Source: Hybos culiciformis (Eukaryota; Arthropoda; Insecta; Diptera; Hybotidae). Taken from it: a stretch of 64,000 nucleotides of DNA. Numbering within the stretch: position 1 is the first letter of the stretch; every line of letters starts with the position of its first letter. The notes below the pieces were generated by a model. It was not told the DNA's origin, made no database searches, and worked only from the letters and a program-made list of their open reading frames with translations. Position numbers and translations under genes: made by a program. The stretch covers positions 40,355,860 through 40,419,859 of the forward strand of contig OZ023274.1 of assembly GCA_964007475.1 (NCBI GenBank). Direction: 5' to 3'. Of the stretch, positions 10,940 through 23,100 are shown one piece after another.

Positions 10940-11374
10940 TTGCACCATAGCCCACCGTAGTCACCATTACAAGCTCCATGATCTTTGCTATGTTGAAAGC
11001 AAATTCAATCCATCATAATAAATCTTCTTATTAACGGCTTCACAAGACTGAAGAGTCTGAAGGGTCTAATTTTTCCATGTTAGTATTGTATGGAACTTCT
11101 GTAAAATTCAGGGTTTATTCAAGTATATAAATTGAAAATTTATTCGAATGAATTCAATATGCATTTAAACACACCACTTAATTTAAAATTCAATAATATA
11201 ATGTTAATTTCTTTTTACTTCGAACAATGTACGAATTAAAATTTTCTAGCGAAATCCGGTGTGGAAATTGTCCTTCTTCAGCATTAATTCCATCAACAAT
11301 TCTTCCTTGATTAAATGGCAACGCCAAAGACTTTATTAAAGAGCACAAAATATTTCTATTAGTAAATTAATCAT
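10940..11374 (-). pseudogene. Decayed serine protease copy C
   Basis: A minus-strand start (11374-11372) begins MINL, as in the intact copies. After a frameshift in the signal peptide region the frame resumes as [20 protein letters not shown], so the activation site has become IVDG. It stops aligning soon after HRISLE. The second half of exon 1, the intron and the first half of exon 2 are missing or unrecognisable. Similarity returns at about 11085 with a segment ending in SCEAVNKKIYYDGL, and after another frameshift gives ICFQHSKDHGACNGDYGG. The catalytic Ser codon has become Tyr there. Frameshifts, stops, deletion and loss of the nucleophile make this a clear pseudogene. The upstream region to about 11600 is still alignable with the promoters of copies A and B. 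Confidence 0.85.
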
Positions 11375-11600
11375 GATTTTAATTAAATTTTTTAACAATT
11401 AATAATATTATTTTTTGATTTGATTGTGGAGTTTATAATTTATTTGATTTGGGCGATAAGCTAATTTTCGAATTTTTACGTAATTTTTAAATTTTTTAAT
11501 AAACATAAGTATGACGATAAGACATATAAGAGGTTTAATATTAATTATACTTCGATTTAGTCAGATTACGCATTTAAGATACGTAATTTAGTATTTCTAA
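11375..11600 (-). promoter_or_regulatory. Relict promoter of the protease pseudogene
   Basis: It aligns with the upstream blocks of copies A and B: gcgataagctaatt at about 11453, GATAAG at 11516-11521 followed by acatataagagg, and then the gatttagtcagatta segment. GATAAG motifs remain although the coding part is dead. This shows that the duplication unit includes the promoter and that copy C is the oldest. Confidence 0.6.
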
Positions 11601-14600
11601 AAATAAATCTAATTAAATTTAATATTGATTATTTTATCTCAATAATAATTTTTGTTGTTAAATTTTTTCGATCAAATTTTCTACTTCTGCCGCAATTGCG
11701 CAACAAAGAAAAAATAAAAATTTTCAATTTTTTTGCATTCAAGTTCAAGTAAACATTAAGATTCTAATTCCAAAATGTGTATAGTTTATATATATTTGCT
11801 TCCAAGAAAATCTGTCAATAAAAATACTTAAAATATTAACTCATAAACAACAAGAAACTAAATTTAAAAAAAAATTACAATAATTGCATTTACAAGAGAA
11901 ATTTAATTTTAATCATTAAGTGAAGAAAAGAAAATAGAAATTCAATTTTGTAAAATTGGTTACAGCACAGAAAAAAAGTTAAATTAAGAACATGAGAACT
12001 TATATAATAGTGTTGCAAATAGTTATTTTTATAATTTGTTTCCTCACAGCTTCTTTAGTGCTTCTTTATCGTAAATATTGTTTTTTATTCTTCGCCATTC
12101 ATCATCAGCTTGACTTATCTTAAAGTTATTGAGAAGTTAAAACATATTTTATAAATTTATATAACTTCTAAGTTTTTGGCGGCAAAAATTATATTCTTCA
12201 AGTAGAAATTATTTGTGAGAAAATCTCATTGTAATTTTCAATGAAAATTACAATAAAATATATTTTTACAAAATATTGCGAATTCATGATAATAATAAAT
12301 TAAAATTTCTAAAAAGTTTCCTTAAATACAAATTTTAAACAAAAGTAACAAATTAAATTTCTTGTCAACATAATTTTCTGCGGAATTAATAAAACCCATT
12401 AATTTTTAATAATTTAATGAATAAATTGCTATATAATTTTATTTTTTATTTTTTATTTCGAATTATGCAATAGTTGCTGTAATAAAGAACTTTTTTTTAT
12501 TTTTTCCATTTAAGTTTCAAATGATTTTTATCTGATGAATTTTCATTTTGTAAATAAAATAAAAAAAAAATGAATGAAAATATTAAACATCAGTGTTTAA
12601 ATATAAATAAAAAGTTCTTCTAAATCACGCTAACATTTTTTAATGTGTATTATATTATATACTTAAGTTTCTGGATTTAATATGTTAATTTTTAATGGGA
12701 AAATTCTGTTTCCTGAAAGTTTTTTTTTTTTTAAAGTTATAATAATACTTATTAATGTTGATTTTATTTATATTTTTTTATTTTTATTTTACAATTACTT
12801 ATGAAAAAAAAATATATATTTATTTTTAGATTTTAATTAAAATAAAACGGGGGGGGATCTTTCATTGCACTCGCAATCTGAATTACCACGGAATTCCTTA
12901 GAGAAATCTTTTTGAATGTATATACTGCTGCTGCTAAGTGAAGTAAAAACATGTTTTCCTTCCATCTTTTTATTAATATTATAAAATTCTGCATGACATA
13001 AAATTATTCTGTTAATAAATTTTAACATAATAATTTATTTGAAAGCTTTTATTGCTAATTATGATTTTACTTATGATTTTGGTTGAAAATATGCAGTTGG
13101 AAGTTTAACGCTTTAAATTACTTTCACACTCAACGCTATGCTGAATTGGGCTTATTTAAAAGTTTCCATATTTAAAAGTTTCCTTAATTTATATAATTTC
13201 GGTGAAGACAGTATTTTATTAAAAATTAAAATCTTCTGGGGTGTTATAAATTGATATTAAATCTCGTATTAAATAACATAAAATCTTATTATAAATATTT
13301 GTCTAGGATTAAAAGTTTTACTTTCCTAAAACCCAGACTAAGATAAATTTATTTGAAAATGAAAAGTTTTTTTAAAAGAGCAAAAAGTTCTCCATCAAAG
13401 AGATAATTGGTTTTCTTTTTTAATGAAAATACAGGATGAAATTACTATCATTTAACGCTTCAATCTTAATTATTTATTATATAGATATACTACAGTATGG
13501 CTTTCATATATTTTTTGTTCTTCTTTTCCGTAATAGTTTTTTTTGCTTAAAAGAATTTTCTTTGGTAAAAAAAAAAGTCTTTGGCTGTTAAATACTGTGA
13601 ATATAAATTGAAATTAAAACAAAAAGAATATTTCTTCTGATTGATTAATAGATTCTGTGTTATTTTTTTTTATATAATAAAACAAGTTGACACATTTTGA
13701 CTGAATGTGATATTAAAAATTCAATTTGATTGTTTTCATTATTCTATGTAGGCATAGTTACTACGAGCATAAAAACATAAAATAGAATTCAATTGTTTAA
13801 AAAAACAATATTTCACAAAAGTTAAGATTTCAATTACTGGTATTATTATTTTTTTATTAAAAAAAAAATAATTTTTGTGTTCGAGTAAATGTGAATTTTT
13901 TATTAAATAAACTTTTAGACTTTAAAAAAAAATAACACAAACACTTAAATTGGAGCTTTTGAAACTAAGGGCACATTTGAGAACAATTACTCTTTACATA
14001 GGATCACTTTAGTTGTATAGAGATCATTGACTCGGCTTAACGACCTTAAAATATTAATACTATCACAAACATTTAATAAATAATATAATATAAATAGATT
14101 TCTTGATTCTGAAACTTTTGACAGTCATGATGATAACATTATCGTTATCCTATATATATACTGTGGTTTCTCTTTCACCCAAAAGCTCGCATTTTTTTAT
14201 TATATATTTAAACATAATACCATTCAAATTATATATGAATGGAATATTTTTCTTAACTTCAGAGTTTTATGAATAAAAAAAAATATTAATAATCAGTTTT
14301 ATTAATAAAAAAAAATAAAAATTTGAATAAAAATGAGTACTACTAAACAACAAAAGTCAATAAATTCAAATGATAAACCGTATTCGCAGTAGATATATCT
14401 TTTTTTATTTTTTGCTGTATATTTTAATGAAATTTAATAAAATATTGTCCCTCATATTTTTTTTTCTTGAATTAAAAATAAAATAAAAAAAAAAACCATC
14501 TTATATCTTCGTCATGATTATTTATTTTTCTAATAAATATTTTATAGCAAATGTTTTTCTTTGTCAATTTTTATTAATAAGAGATGATTACACTGAAATA

Positions 14601-17600
14601 AAAAAAAAAAGAAATAAATTGCATTTAAAAAATTTAATTTAAATTTTTTTTTTTTTTTGATTTCGCATTGATTATAAAAATAAAAATAAGCTTTGTATTT
14701 TTATTTAGAAATATTGTGTAATACAATAAGGATGTGAAATAGCATTTTATGTACGCACCACAGAATAAAATTGTTAAAATTGAAAAAGACCGCCTGAACT
14801 TTTATGTTAAAAGTTAATGCGATAAAGCACAGATAATAGATAATTTTCCATTACACAGTTTAGTAGAGATATGTTTTCAAAGTTTAAATTATAAGAATTT
14901 CTTGAGGTAAAAATAATCCGTACGAAAATTAACAAATTAATAGTTAAAAATAAGAATTTATTTTAAATTGTTTATGAAAATTAAACCACATGAGAATTGT
15001 GAATTTGAAAATGGATAATTAATATTGTGATCCCGGTCTATCAACCTCTTGGTTTTTTCCACATTGACTTCATGTTCAATTTGGACTCTATATTGATGAT
15101 GTAAAGACGAAGACGTCCTTAAGTTGTTGTCTTTATTAACCTAATTTGTAAAATAAATGTATACTTTTCTAGAAAGAGGATCATTAACTTATAATATGTT
15201 ATTGGTTAATTTGAGAATTATAGTTAGTAAGGAACAATTTTTCTTATACTACGGAAAACAAATAACAAAACCATTAAATATATGCTTATACTTATTATTT
15301 TTATTTGAAAGTTTATTTTTAAATTTGTTCTATAATATGTATTACATTATATATAAAAACAATAAAAACCATATGAGTTCGTTAACAAATATTTGTATAA
15401 AATTAGTTTTGATTGAAATTTGTTGTTTTTTTTCTGTTTTTCTGAATATTTGTCGCCTTCGGATAATTTCTTTAGAAATAAATATGCACATAAAAAGATA
15501 AACTTGTCAAAAATTTTATTTTATTTAAAATAAATGTTAATAATTCAATCGGTGTATTTATGCGAAAGATAAAATATAACAAACAAAATTACTTAAATAT
15601 TAAATTTTAAAATTAACTATTTATTCAAAATTAAAGTACATTTTACGCAAATTTTATTTTAATTTAAATTGACTATTTTTTTATTCCCCAAAATTTTTGT
15701 ATTTATTATTCAAACAAAATTTATTTATTATTATACTAATTTTGAATATTAAAAGAATGAAAAAAAAAAAAAAACTTTAAAGTATAAAGCCAATTTGTAA
15801 AAATGTCAAAAATAATAGGAATACAAAATTCTTTTTAATTTTATTATTATTATTAAAAAGACCAGATAAATATTTTAGTTGAAATTATTTCTTTTTTTTT
15901 TATGAGAAAGAATATTTTATTTCAAAGTAAGTTTTTTTTTTCTTTTTTTTTTTTATTATAATAGCTCCCTCTAAAAATATAAATTTATGAGTTTATTAAT
16001 CTCATGTCATTTTTCTTTGAATTTATTTTTTTTTACTTATTTTGTTATTTAGTAATTTTTTTTAATATATAAAATAAAAAAAAATAAAAAAAAGATATAA
16101 AAGCTCAACGTGAAATTAATAATAATAATAATAAAATACGTTTCTCAATCATGAATCTCTGGCAATGGCTAAATTTAACAAATTATTGTCTTAAAGATAT
16201 GAGTTTTTATATTTTAAATTCCATATTAAATTTGCCATTTGAAGTGAGTTTTTATTATTAAAAAATTTTCGAGTTTTGTTTTTTAATGAAAAAAACAAAA
16301 ATCACATTTTATCGCATAAAAAAATTTTAATGGAAAAAGCTTGTACAGAATTATGGTATTAAAATTTAGAAATTGTTTGACCCTTGTGCCCATAGTTTCA
16401 GAAGTGCACTTTAGGAATTTTTAACATGTCTTATTTTATTTTGTCTACCAAAGTATATATTCAGACTTACTTCACTTAGGGTTTCAATCATTGGCAAATG
16501 CAACAGAAAAAAAAAAGTCTTCATTATTAGAAAAATATATTTAATTCATTGATTTTTCATGAAACTATTAACCAAGAACCAAACCCCGTCATTTATTCCA
16601 ATCGAAGAAAATTTTCTATACTTAAGTAAAATATTTTTTGTGAAATTTAAATTTTCTTATTTGTCCAATTTGTTTAAAATTTTTAATTTTTTCTTTAATT
16701 ACTTTTAATTAAACATGTCGTTCATCACGATACGATCCGACATATCATCTAAAAAATAATATACTTGTATATAGAGAATTCATAATACTACACACAATAT
16801 ATACTAGCAACAAGTGTAAATTAAAATTTTTTGTGATAATTAACTCTTTCTAAAACTATAATAATTTATACATAGAAAAGATGAAACAAAAATTTAGTAT
16901 CTTTCTTAAGAAAATTACAATAATAATAATAATAGTTTCATCTGATTCATCTGACATAACAGATAAATTATTATTTAAGAATATTATATTTCTGGGTGTG
17001 GTATCAATTTATTAAAATTTAAAAACATTATAAACATAGAAAACTAACGTTCATTGTAAACAAAAAAAAAAATCACATTGTTTTACTGAAAAATTGATTT
17101 TTATTTTTTTTTTATTCTTAAATCGTTATCATGAAAAACAAAAAAAAAATAAAGTTGATGAGCTTTATTGCACAAGTAATAAAATGATTGATATTACGAA
17201 ATCATGATTAATTCTAAAGAATTCAAAAAAAATATATAGAAGATATACTATGTAGAAAATATAATTTATTACTATTGAATTAAAAATTTTTCAAAATAAA
17301 AAAAAAACAATTCAATTTTTACTTTTTTCTTTCATTTCAAGATTTTCAGATAGAGAGAAATAATATAGAAAATAAAATTCATAAATTCATTCAAATCAAG
17401 TGTAATTTTATAAATATTTAATGCGTTGGGAAATGAAGATTTAATTGATAATAAATAAAAAATTCCATCGTTACAACTTTTTGGACAATGTTCTTAAATA
17501 ATAGAATTTTTCATATTTTTATATGAAGTAGTTGAGAAATATTTCTTAGGTTTTTTGAGTGGCAATAAACTATTAAATTTATAGTTACAAAATTGTGTTT

Positions 17601-18649
17601 ATGAAATACATTTAGTTGTATATAATTTCATACTTCAATGTTTCATGTTTCTATCATAATACCATTCTAATACAGTCTTAAATAAAAACACCCAAGTAAT
17701 ATAAATGTAATCATTTTTAAATTTTATTTGAATTGGTTTTTGTGATATAATTTAATTATAATACTATTAAAATTTTTTTTGTTGTTGTCTACGCGGTGAC
17801 GTAAAAATTTCTATTGAAGCTCACATACTTCAAGTATCTATATTCTTCTTCTTTTTTTTTTCATAGTCTAATAGTTTTAAGATCTTCTTTACTGATTAAA
17901 AGAAGATTTATTTGTTAAAATGATATAATAAATTGATGAAAAATATTTTAATGCCACATCCATTATTTTGTTTCAACTTTCTTCTATGTATATACGAAAA
18001 AGTTAAATAATTTTCTTTTCTTGAATACACTTGTGTATGTATGTATATATACGTACAATGTATACATATTATATCTTATCGTCTGCTATTAAGATAATTT
18101 TTTATATAAAAAAGAACAAAAAACAAAAATATCTTATACATAGTTAAGAAAATTGAACTATTAATGCAAATTTGATCACCATCATCATAAGATTTTCCTT
18201 CTTTTTTTGTTTCCCTATTTAAAAGAAGAACATAAAAAAGACCATTTTTCATATTATGTATTGTAGAATGTAGATGACAAAAAAGTTGCTTCCTATTATA
18301 AGTTTTAACTCTTTAAAGGGGTCAAATATTATAAAAAAAATTTTTTTTACTTTGATTCCATATATTTTTGGTATTCGCCTATACACATAAAGTTTAAACG
18401 AAAATATATCATTTTGTAAACTTATTTGAAGGCATTCAAAATAAATTGTTAACCCATAGGCTAATTATAAAAGGCTAGTTATAAGATGTATTTTCTTGTA
18501 ATTTGAATGTATTTTAGGTTATAGTTACTTATTATAAAAGTTTAGAATACTCTAGTGTAGAAAATAACTAAAGAATATTTAAAGCAAAGTTACAAGATTA
18601 AAAGTAGAAAGGTGATTTGGTCAAACATTTTTATTTTAGTTTTCTGTTA
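11601..18649. other. AT-rich non-coding stretch, no gene seen
   Basis: Open frames at 12837-13028 (minus) and 15157-15501 (plus) do not resemble any family I know. The second is a translation of AT-rich DNA. The first contains a C8 run and slightly richer composition and is noted under findings. Many A/T homopolymers and short (AAT)n runs (for example near 16120) occur. No element ends were identified. Confidence 0.55.
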
Positions 18650-18786
18650 TAAAAAAAAACAAGACGAGCAATTAGATCAAGTGGATAATTGAAAAATTCA
18701 CACAAATTCCAGCTCGAGGTGGGAATCGAACCCACGACCCAACACACTGTAGGATAATGACAATACCTCTACACCATGACGGCCCA
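18650..18786 (-). mobile_element. tRNA-derived SINE, copy 1
   Basis: On the minus strand the head begins GGGCCGTCATGGTGTAG at 18786. It contains an A box (TGGTGTAGAGG), and a T-arm GTGGGTTCGATTCCCAC with a perfect B box GGTTCGATTCC. It continues into the non-tRNA body CTGGAATTTGTGT found in copy 2. The acceptor arms do not pair, so this is not a functional tRNA gene. The tail is T-rich in its reading direction. Together with copies at 19953 and 37010 it defines a family. Confidence 0.8.
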
Positions 18787-19952
18787 CATTTTGTGCTAAA
18801 TCTTCATACTGGGGGGTTATTATGAATCTCAAATTCTATTCTGATGAAACTCAATGAATGTACATTTCTAACTTCATTTGAATTAAAAGGAGAATATGAT
18901 GATTTTCGTTAGATTTTTACCTTCGATCGTAATTCATAATAACCCCTCTGATTAATTTTTTTCTTAGTTCAACTATTTAAGAATAAATTTTTCATTTTTT
19001 TATTTTATTATAATAAATTTTTTTAGGCACTTAAATATGCAAAAGCTTATTATTGAAAATACAACAAGTTGTTAATTTTGATTATACCAATACCTAGCTA
19101 TACTATTGTGGCTATTTATATAAAGCGGTCACATACATTATGTCTATAAAATAAACATATTTTTAAACCTATTTTCACAAAATAAATAAGTACCTATGTA
19201 GCTTAAAAAAATATTTATATTGTGATATGTTTTGTTGATTAAAAAAAATCATAATCAAAGGATTAGACATATAATCAAAAAAGGGTTTTATTTTCTTATA
19301 ATTTTCAATATTAATGATTTGAAAATTAAGTATATATTTATAGAAATGAAATAAAAAGAAAATAAACTGCAAATTAAAAGAAAATTATCGTTCAAAATAT
19401 TAGACCTTGAACTTAAAAGGTTGCATGTGCCTTTTTTTTTATTTGTCTTTTGCAAAATATATATTTAATCTTTATATATTTGTTTTGTTTTGTTGTTTTT
19501 ATTATTTTTTTTTGGTCTTTTGGGATGCCAAAAAAAAAACAAAAAAAAAAATAGGTGTAACCCCGAAAATAGTGTGGGAAGTCTGATAAAAGATTTAATA
19601 TAATTTTCTTTCTTTATCAAAGAAATTTGAAAAAAAAAATATATGTATTAAAAATAAATAAGAAAGAACTTTTATTTTTTTTTTTTGTTTCGTTTTAATG
19701 AAGAATTATTTTATTTTGAGGTTTCTCGGGTGAATTGCTTTTAATTAAAAAATGACATTATTGTTGCAATTTTTCAATGTCAGACATATAAGATTTGCTT
19801 TTTGAACACATTACATTGTAAGTAGGTATGTTTATTTAATTTTAACATATTATGATGAGCATAATTAAAATTATATATATTTTTATTTTATATAAACTGT
19901 ATAATACCTATCTTTTTTTTCTCAGTCGAAAGTTGTGTACTAATATTTAGTC
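18787..19952. other. Short spacer between two inverted SINE copies
   Basis: AT-rich DNA without genes. The flanking SINE copies are in opposite orientation about 1.2 kb apart. The open frame near 19175-19372 (minus) is Phe/Ile/Lys-rich and lacks coding character. Confidence 0.5.
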
Positions 19953-20100
19953 AGCCGTCATGGTGTAGTGGTACTGTCCTTATGCTATGGCATGTGCGAT
20001 CGTGGGTACGATTCCCACCTCGGACTGGAATTTGTGTTAATTTTTTAATTTGTCTGACTTGAGTTAAGTGTTTGTGTTGTTTTTATCCTATAAAGTGTGT
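19953..20100 (+). mobile_element. tRNA-derived SINE, copy 2
   Basis: The head AGCCGTCATGGTGTAGTGG has an A box; the T-arm is GTGGGTACGATTCCCAC, with a one-base change from the B box (TACGATTCC). The body CTGGAATTTGTGTTAATTTTT matches copy 1 and copy 3. The sequence then becomes lineage-specific after about 20060. The orientation is opposite to copies 1 and 3. Confidence 0.8.
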
Positions 20101-23100
20101 ACGAGTTCGATTTTCACATAACTATAACAATTTTTTTCGTCTTGAAATTGTTAATTATACTTATTAAACTTTAAATTTAGACTGCAAAATACGTAAGTAA
20201 AAGCAAAAGTGCGAAATACGAAAGTGGATATTGGATATTATATTATGGAATCGAGTTTGTACATTACCTTTACTAATAGTTCAAAAGATACAACAATGTG
20301 AACAAGATCAAATAAGTTACAAACATTAAAAATTGTACACATTTTTTATTATTAGCTAATCACCTTTATAACCCCTCATCATGTGTAGGTAATCAAAAAA
20401 AAATGTTAAACCCTAATATTTATGTAACGAAATAAAATTAAAATATAAATTTATAAATAGTTACTAAGCAAATTTGCGGAATTATTTATATAATAAGGAT
20501 TACTTTGCGTGCACTTCTGTACCTTTATTCTTAAATAATTTTAGGGTTTTTTTTTTATTCATGTAATCTATTATAAATTCAATGCTGCATGTAATTTTGT
20601 AATAAATTTCATAAGAATAATGCCAAAAAATGTATATATGTATTCAAATTATATTTTTTTTATGCTAAAGACCATAAACTAAATTATGTGCAACACTTTA
20701 TTTCCTTTATAAATTAATTTTCAATAAAAAAAAAAATAAATAAAAAAATGTAATAATTTTCCTTTTTCATTGCCATCATGTTGTTGTTATTGGACTAGAA
20801 AAGTTTATGTATTGAAAATTTATGGCATTTATAACCTATAAAATAAAATCCTTGTTAATATTTTCTTTTCTATTTATATAACTTAAGTATATATTCCTTG
20901 GGAAAATAAAAAGAAAACGATTTAAAGGCTAGCCACGCAATCGTTATTTCAGATTTATCATTGTAAATATATACATATTAGAAAATTTAACATGATTGTA
21001 TGTTATAATTATACCAAGTATATAAATAATTAACAACATATAAAGAAAAAGAACATAATATCTTCTATCTGATGTTTTAAAAAAAAAATCTTGTTATTAT
21101 TAAAAAAATTTATCAATATAAGATTTCACGGCAGAGGCGCTCCACGAAACGATGAATTTCTTATTTTCAATTTAAGGATAATGTTGCACGTGCAATTATG
21201 AAAACGTCAAATAGCTGATTATTGTCAAAACGCCAAATAGCTGATTATTGTAAAACTTGTAGTCTAGAAAATGATTTTAGTTAATAAATAAATTGAGTAG
21301 ACCATAAATAGCCAATGTAATACTTTTAACTATTCTATTTAAAAAAAAAGCATTAAATTAAATCTTTAATTTCTCTTTTTAATAGTTAAAAGCGTAATTG
21401 CACATATATGGTATTTTGTTTATGTTTTTCGGTTTAAAAGTATAATCAAAAATCTATTTTAGAAAAAAAAAAACAAACATATTATCCATAAATAACTTTT
21501 ACTTTTTATTCACATATACTTATATGAAAATAATCAAATTACTGAATTATTGAAAAGAAAATTACATTACGTAGATAAGAAAAACTTAGGCAAAGTGAAT
21601 GTAAATAACACATTAATAAATTATATAATTAAAGGAAATTTTAATTTTAATTACTTAAGTTTTATCAAAAAAATGTTGATGAAGTTCAATTTTAATTACA
21701 TTTCGTAAATTCTATGAATTTTTTGTTTAATGTAATTATTTTTGTGTTTAATTCATTTTAAATGTAACCACACTAAGTACTGCACCGTCTCAATAGTTAA
21801 TATTCATGATACTACTTATTTTAATGGCAAGTAAGTAAGTACCGATGGTATATTATACTATTATTTCTTGTTTTTTACAAAGATCTTATTTTTTTTAAAT
21901 TATAAAAACTTCACAACTATTAAACTTTTATTTTCGTAAAGATAAAACTAATTAAAATATCTTATTCATTATAAAATCACTTTTAATATAATTCAGTTGG
22001 CTGAACTCAGGTTTTTTAGAAAATAATAATTAATTTTGGATAAATTTTGATTTCGAAAAATAAAGTATTTCGAACAAAAGTGGTAAATATAAAATCAAAC
22101 AGTTTTTACATTATAAAAACTGCTTAATTACACTCATTGAAAGTCTCTGAAACTTCTTAAAGTTTTGACAGAAAAGTAAAATCCAGTATGTATTATAAGC
22201 AAAATTACCAGGTAAATCACGGTTTTTCGTAAATGCATAATTGTTACTTAATGAACTTAAACTACCATTGAACTGAAGGTATTATAAAGTATTGCGTATA
22301 TATACAATTAGTTTCATACAATTTATTTATACAAACATAATTCTTTTAAACCGAAATATAAAGTTTATTCTATAGTGACGCTTGCTTTTTCACCACAAAA
22401 AGGTATTTGACATTTCGATTGTTAAATTTATTTGTAATTATAATCCAGCCTTAAGTAAAATATATTTATATATTTAACTCTCTTATAATTTTTATGACAG
22501 TAAAATATAATTAAAAAATTAATTAAAATATACAAATGTTTTAAAAAAAAAAATCTGTCTCACAAAAAGAGGTTAAAAGAACGATAAAGTTGTTTTAATG
22601 TTTCTTTTTATTGAATTTAATTTGAAATTAAATCGTAATATTTTTAATGCTTTACTTTTTTTTGTTTTAAAAATCTTATTCCAATTAATATCAATTTGGC
22701 ATGTAATTAAATATGTATTCTTTCATAGAATGGATCTGCTTTGAATCTAATTACTGAAAATTTGGCTTTTTTTTTAACTAAATATATTCGAATTATAAAA
22801 AAAATTTAGTATAGTCTTCCATTTATTTTTTGAAATGACACTGCAGAAAATGAAGCCCAATAACAAACAGCAGTCGATGATGCATAAGTTTTCACTTTCT
22901 CAGAAAAATAAGTAATATTAATTGTTAAGGAGTCAGATACTGCGTTTTTCTATTTCAACTAAGTACTTAGCCTTTTCACAATTTATATAAAATAGATTAA
23001 GCTGTTAAGATAAATATTTCCCTTACATAAAAATATTATTTTTGTTATTTCTGTTTTGTATTGAACTGCCCAGTTATTCTTAATTGTTTTCAATTTAAAA

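Noticed and set aside
15040..15150. LYIDDV-like translation suggestive of a reverse transcriptase active site
   Set aside because: The motif is isolated; no flanking reverse transcriptase motifs appear in frame, and the frame stops soon after.
15157..15501. 114-residue plus-strand open frame
   Set aside because: Leu/Ile/Phe/Tyr/Asn-rich translation of AT DNA with no domain, no splice context and no recognisable homology.
18705..18786. Possible functional tRNA gene on the minus strand
   Set aside because: A and B boxes are good, but the acceptor stem does not pair and the same head plus non-tRNA body recurs at 19953 and 37010, so it is a SINE.
22858..22920. Short frame MKPNNKQQSMMHKFSLSQ as a possible first coding exon
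   Set aside because: No donor consensus follows before the stop and no promoter or conservation evidence is available.
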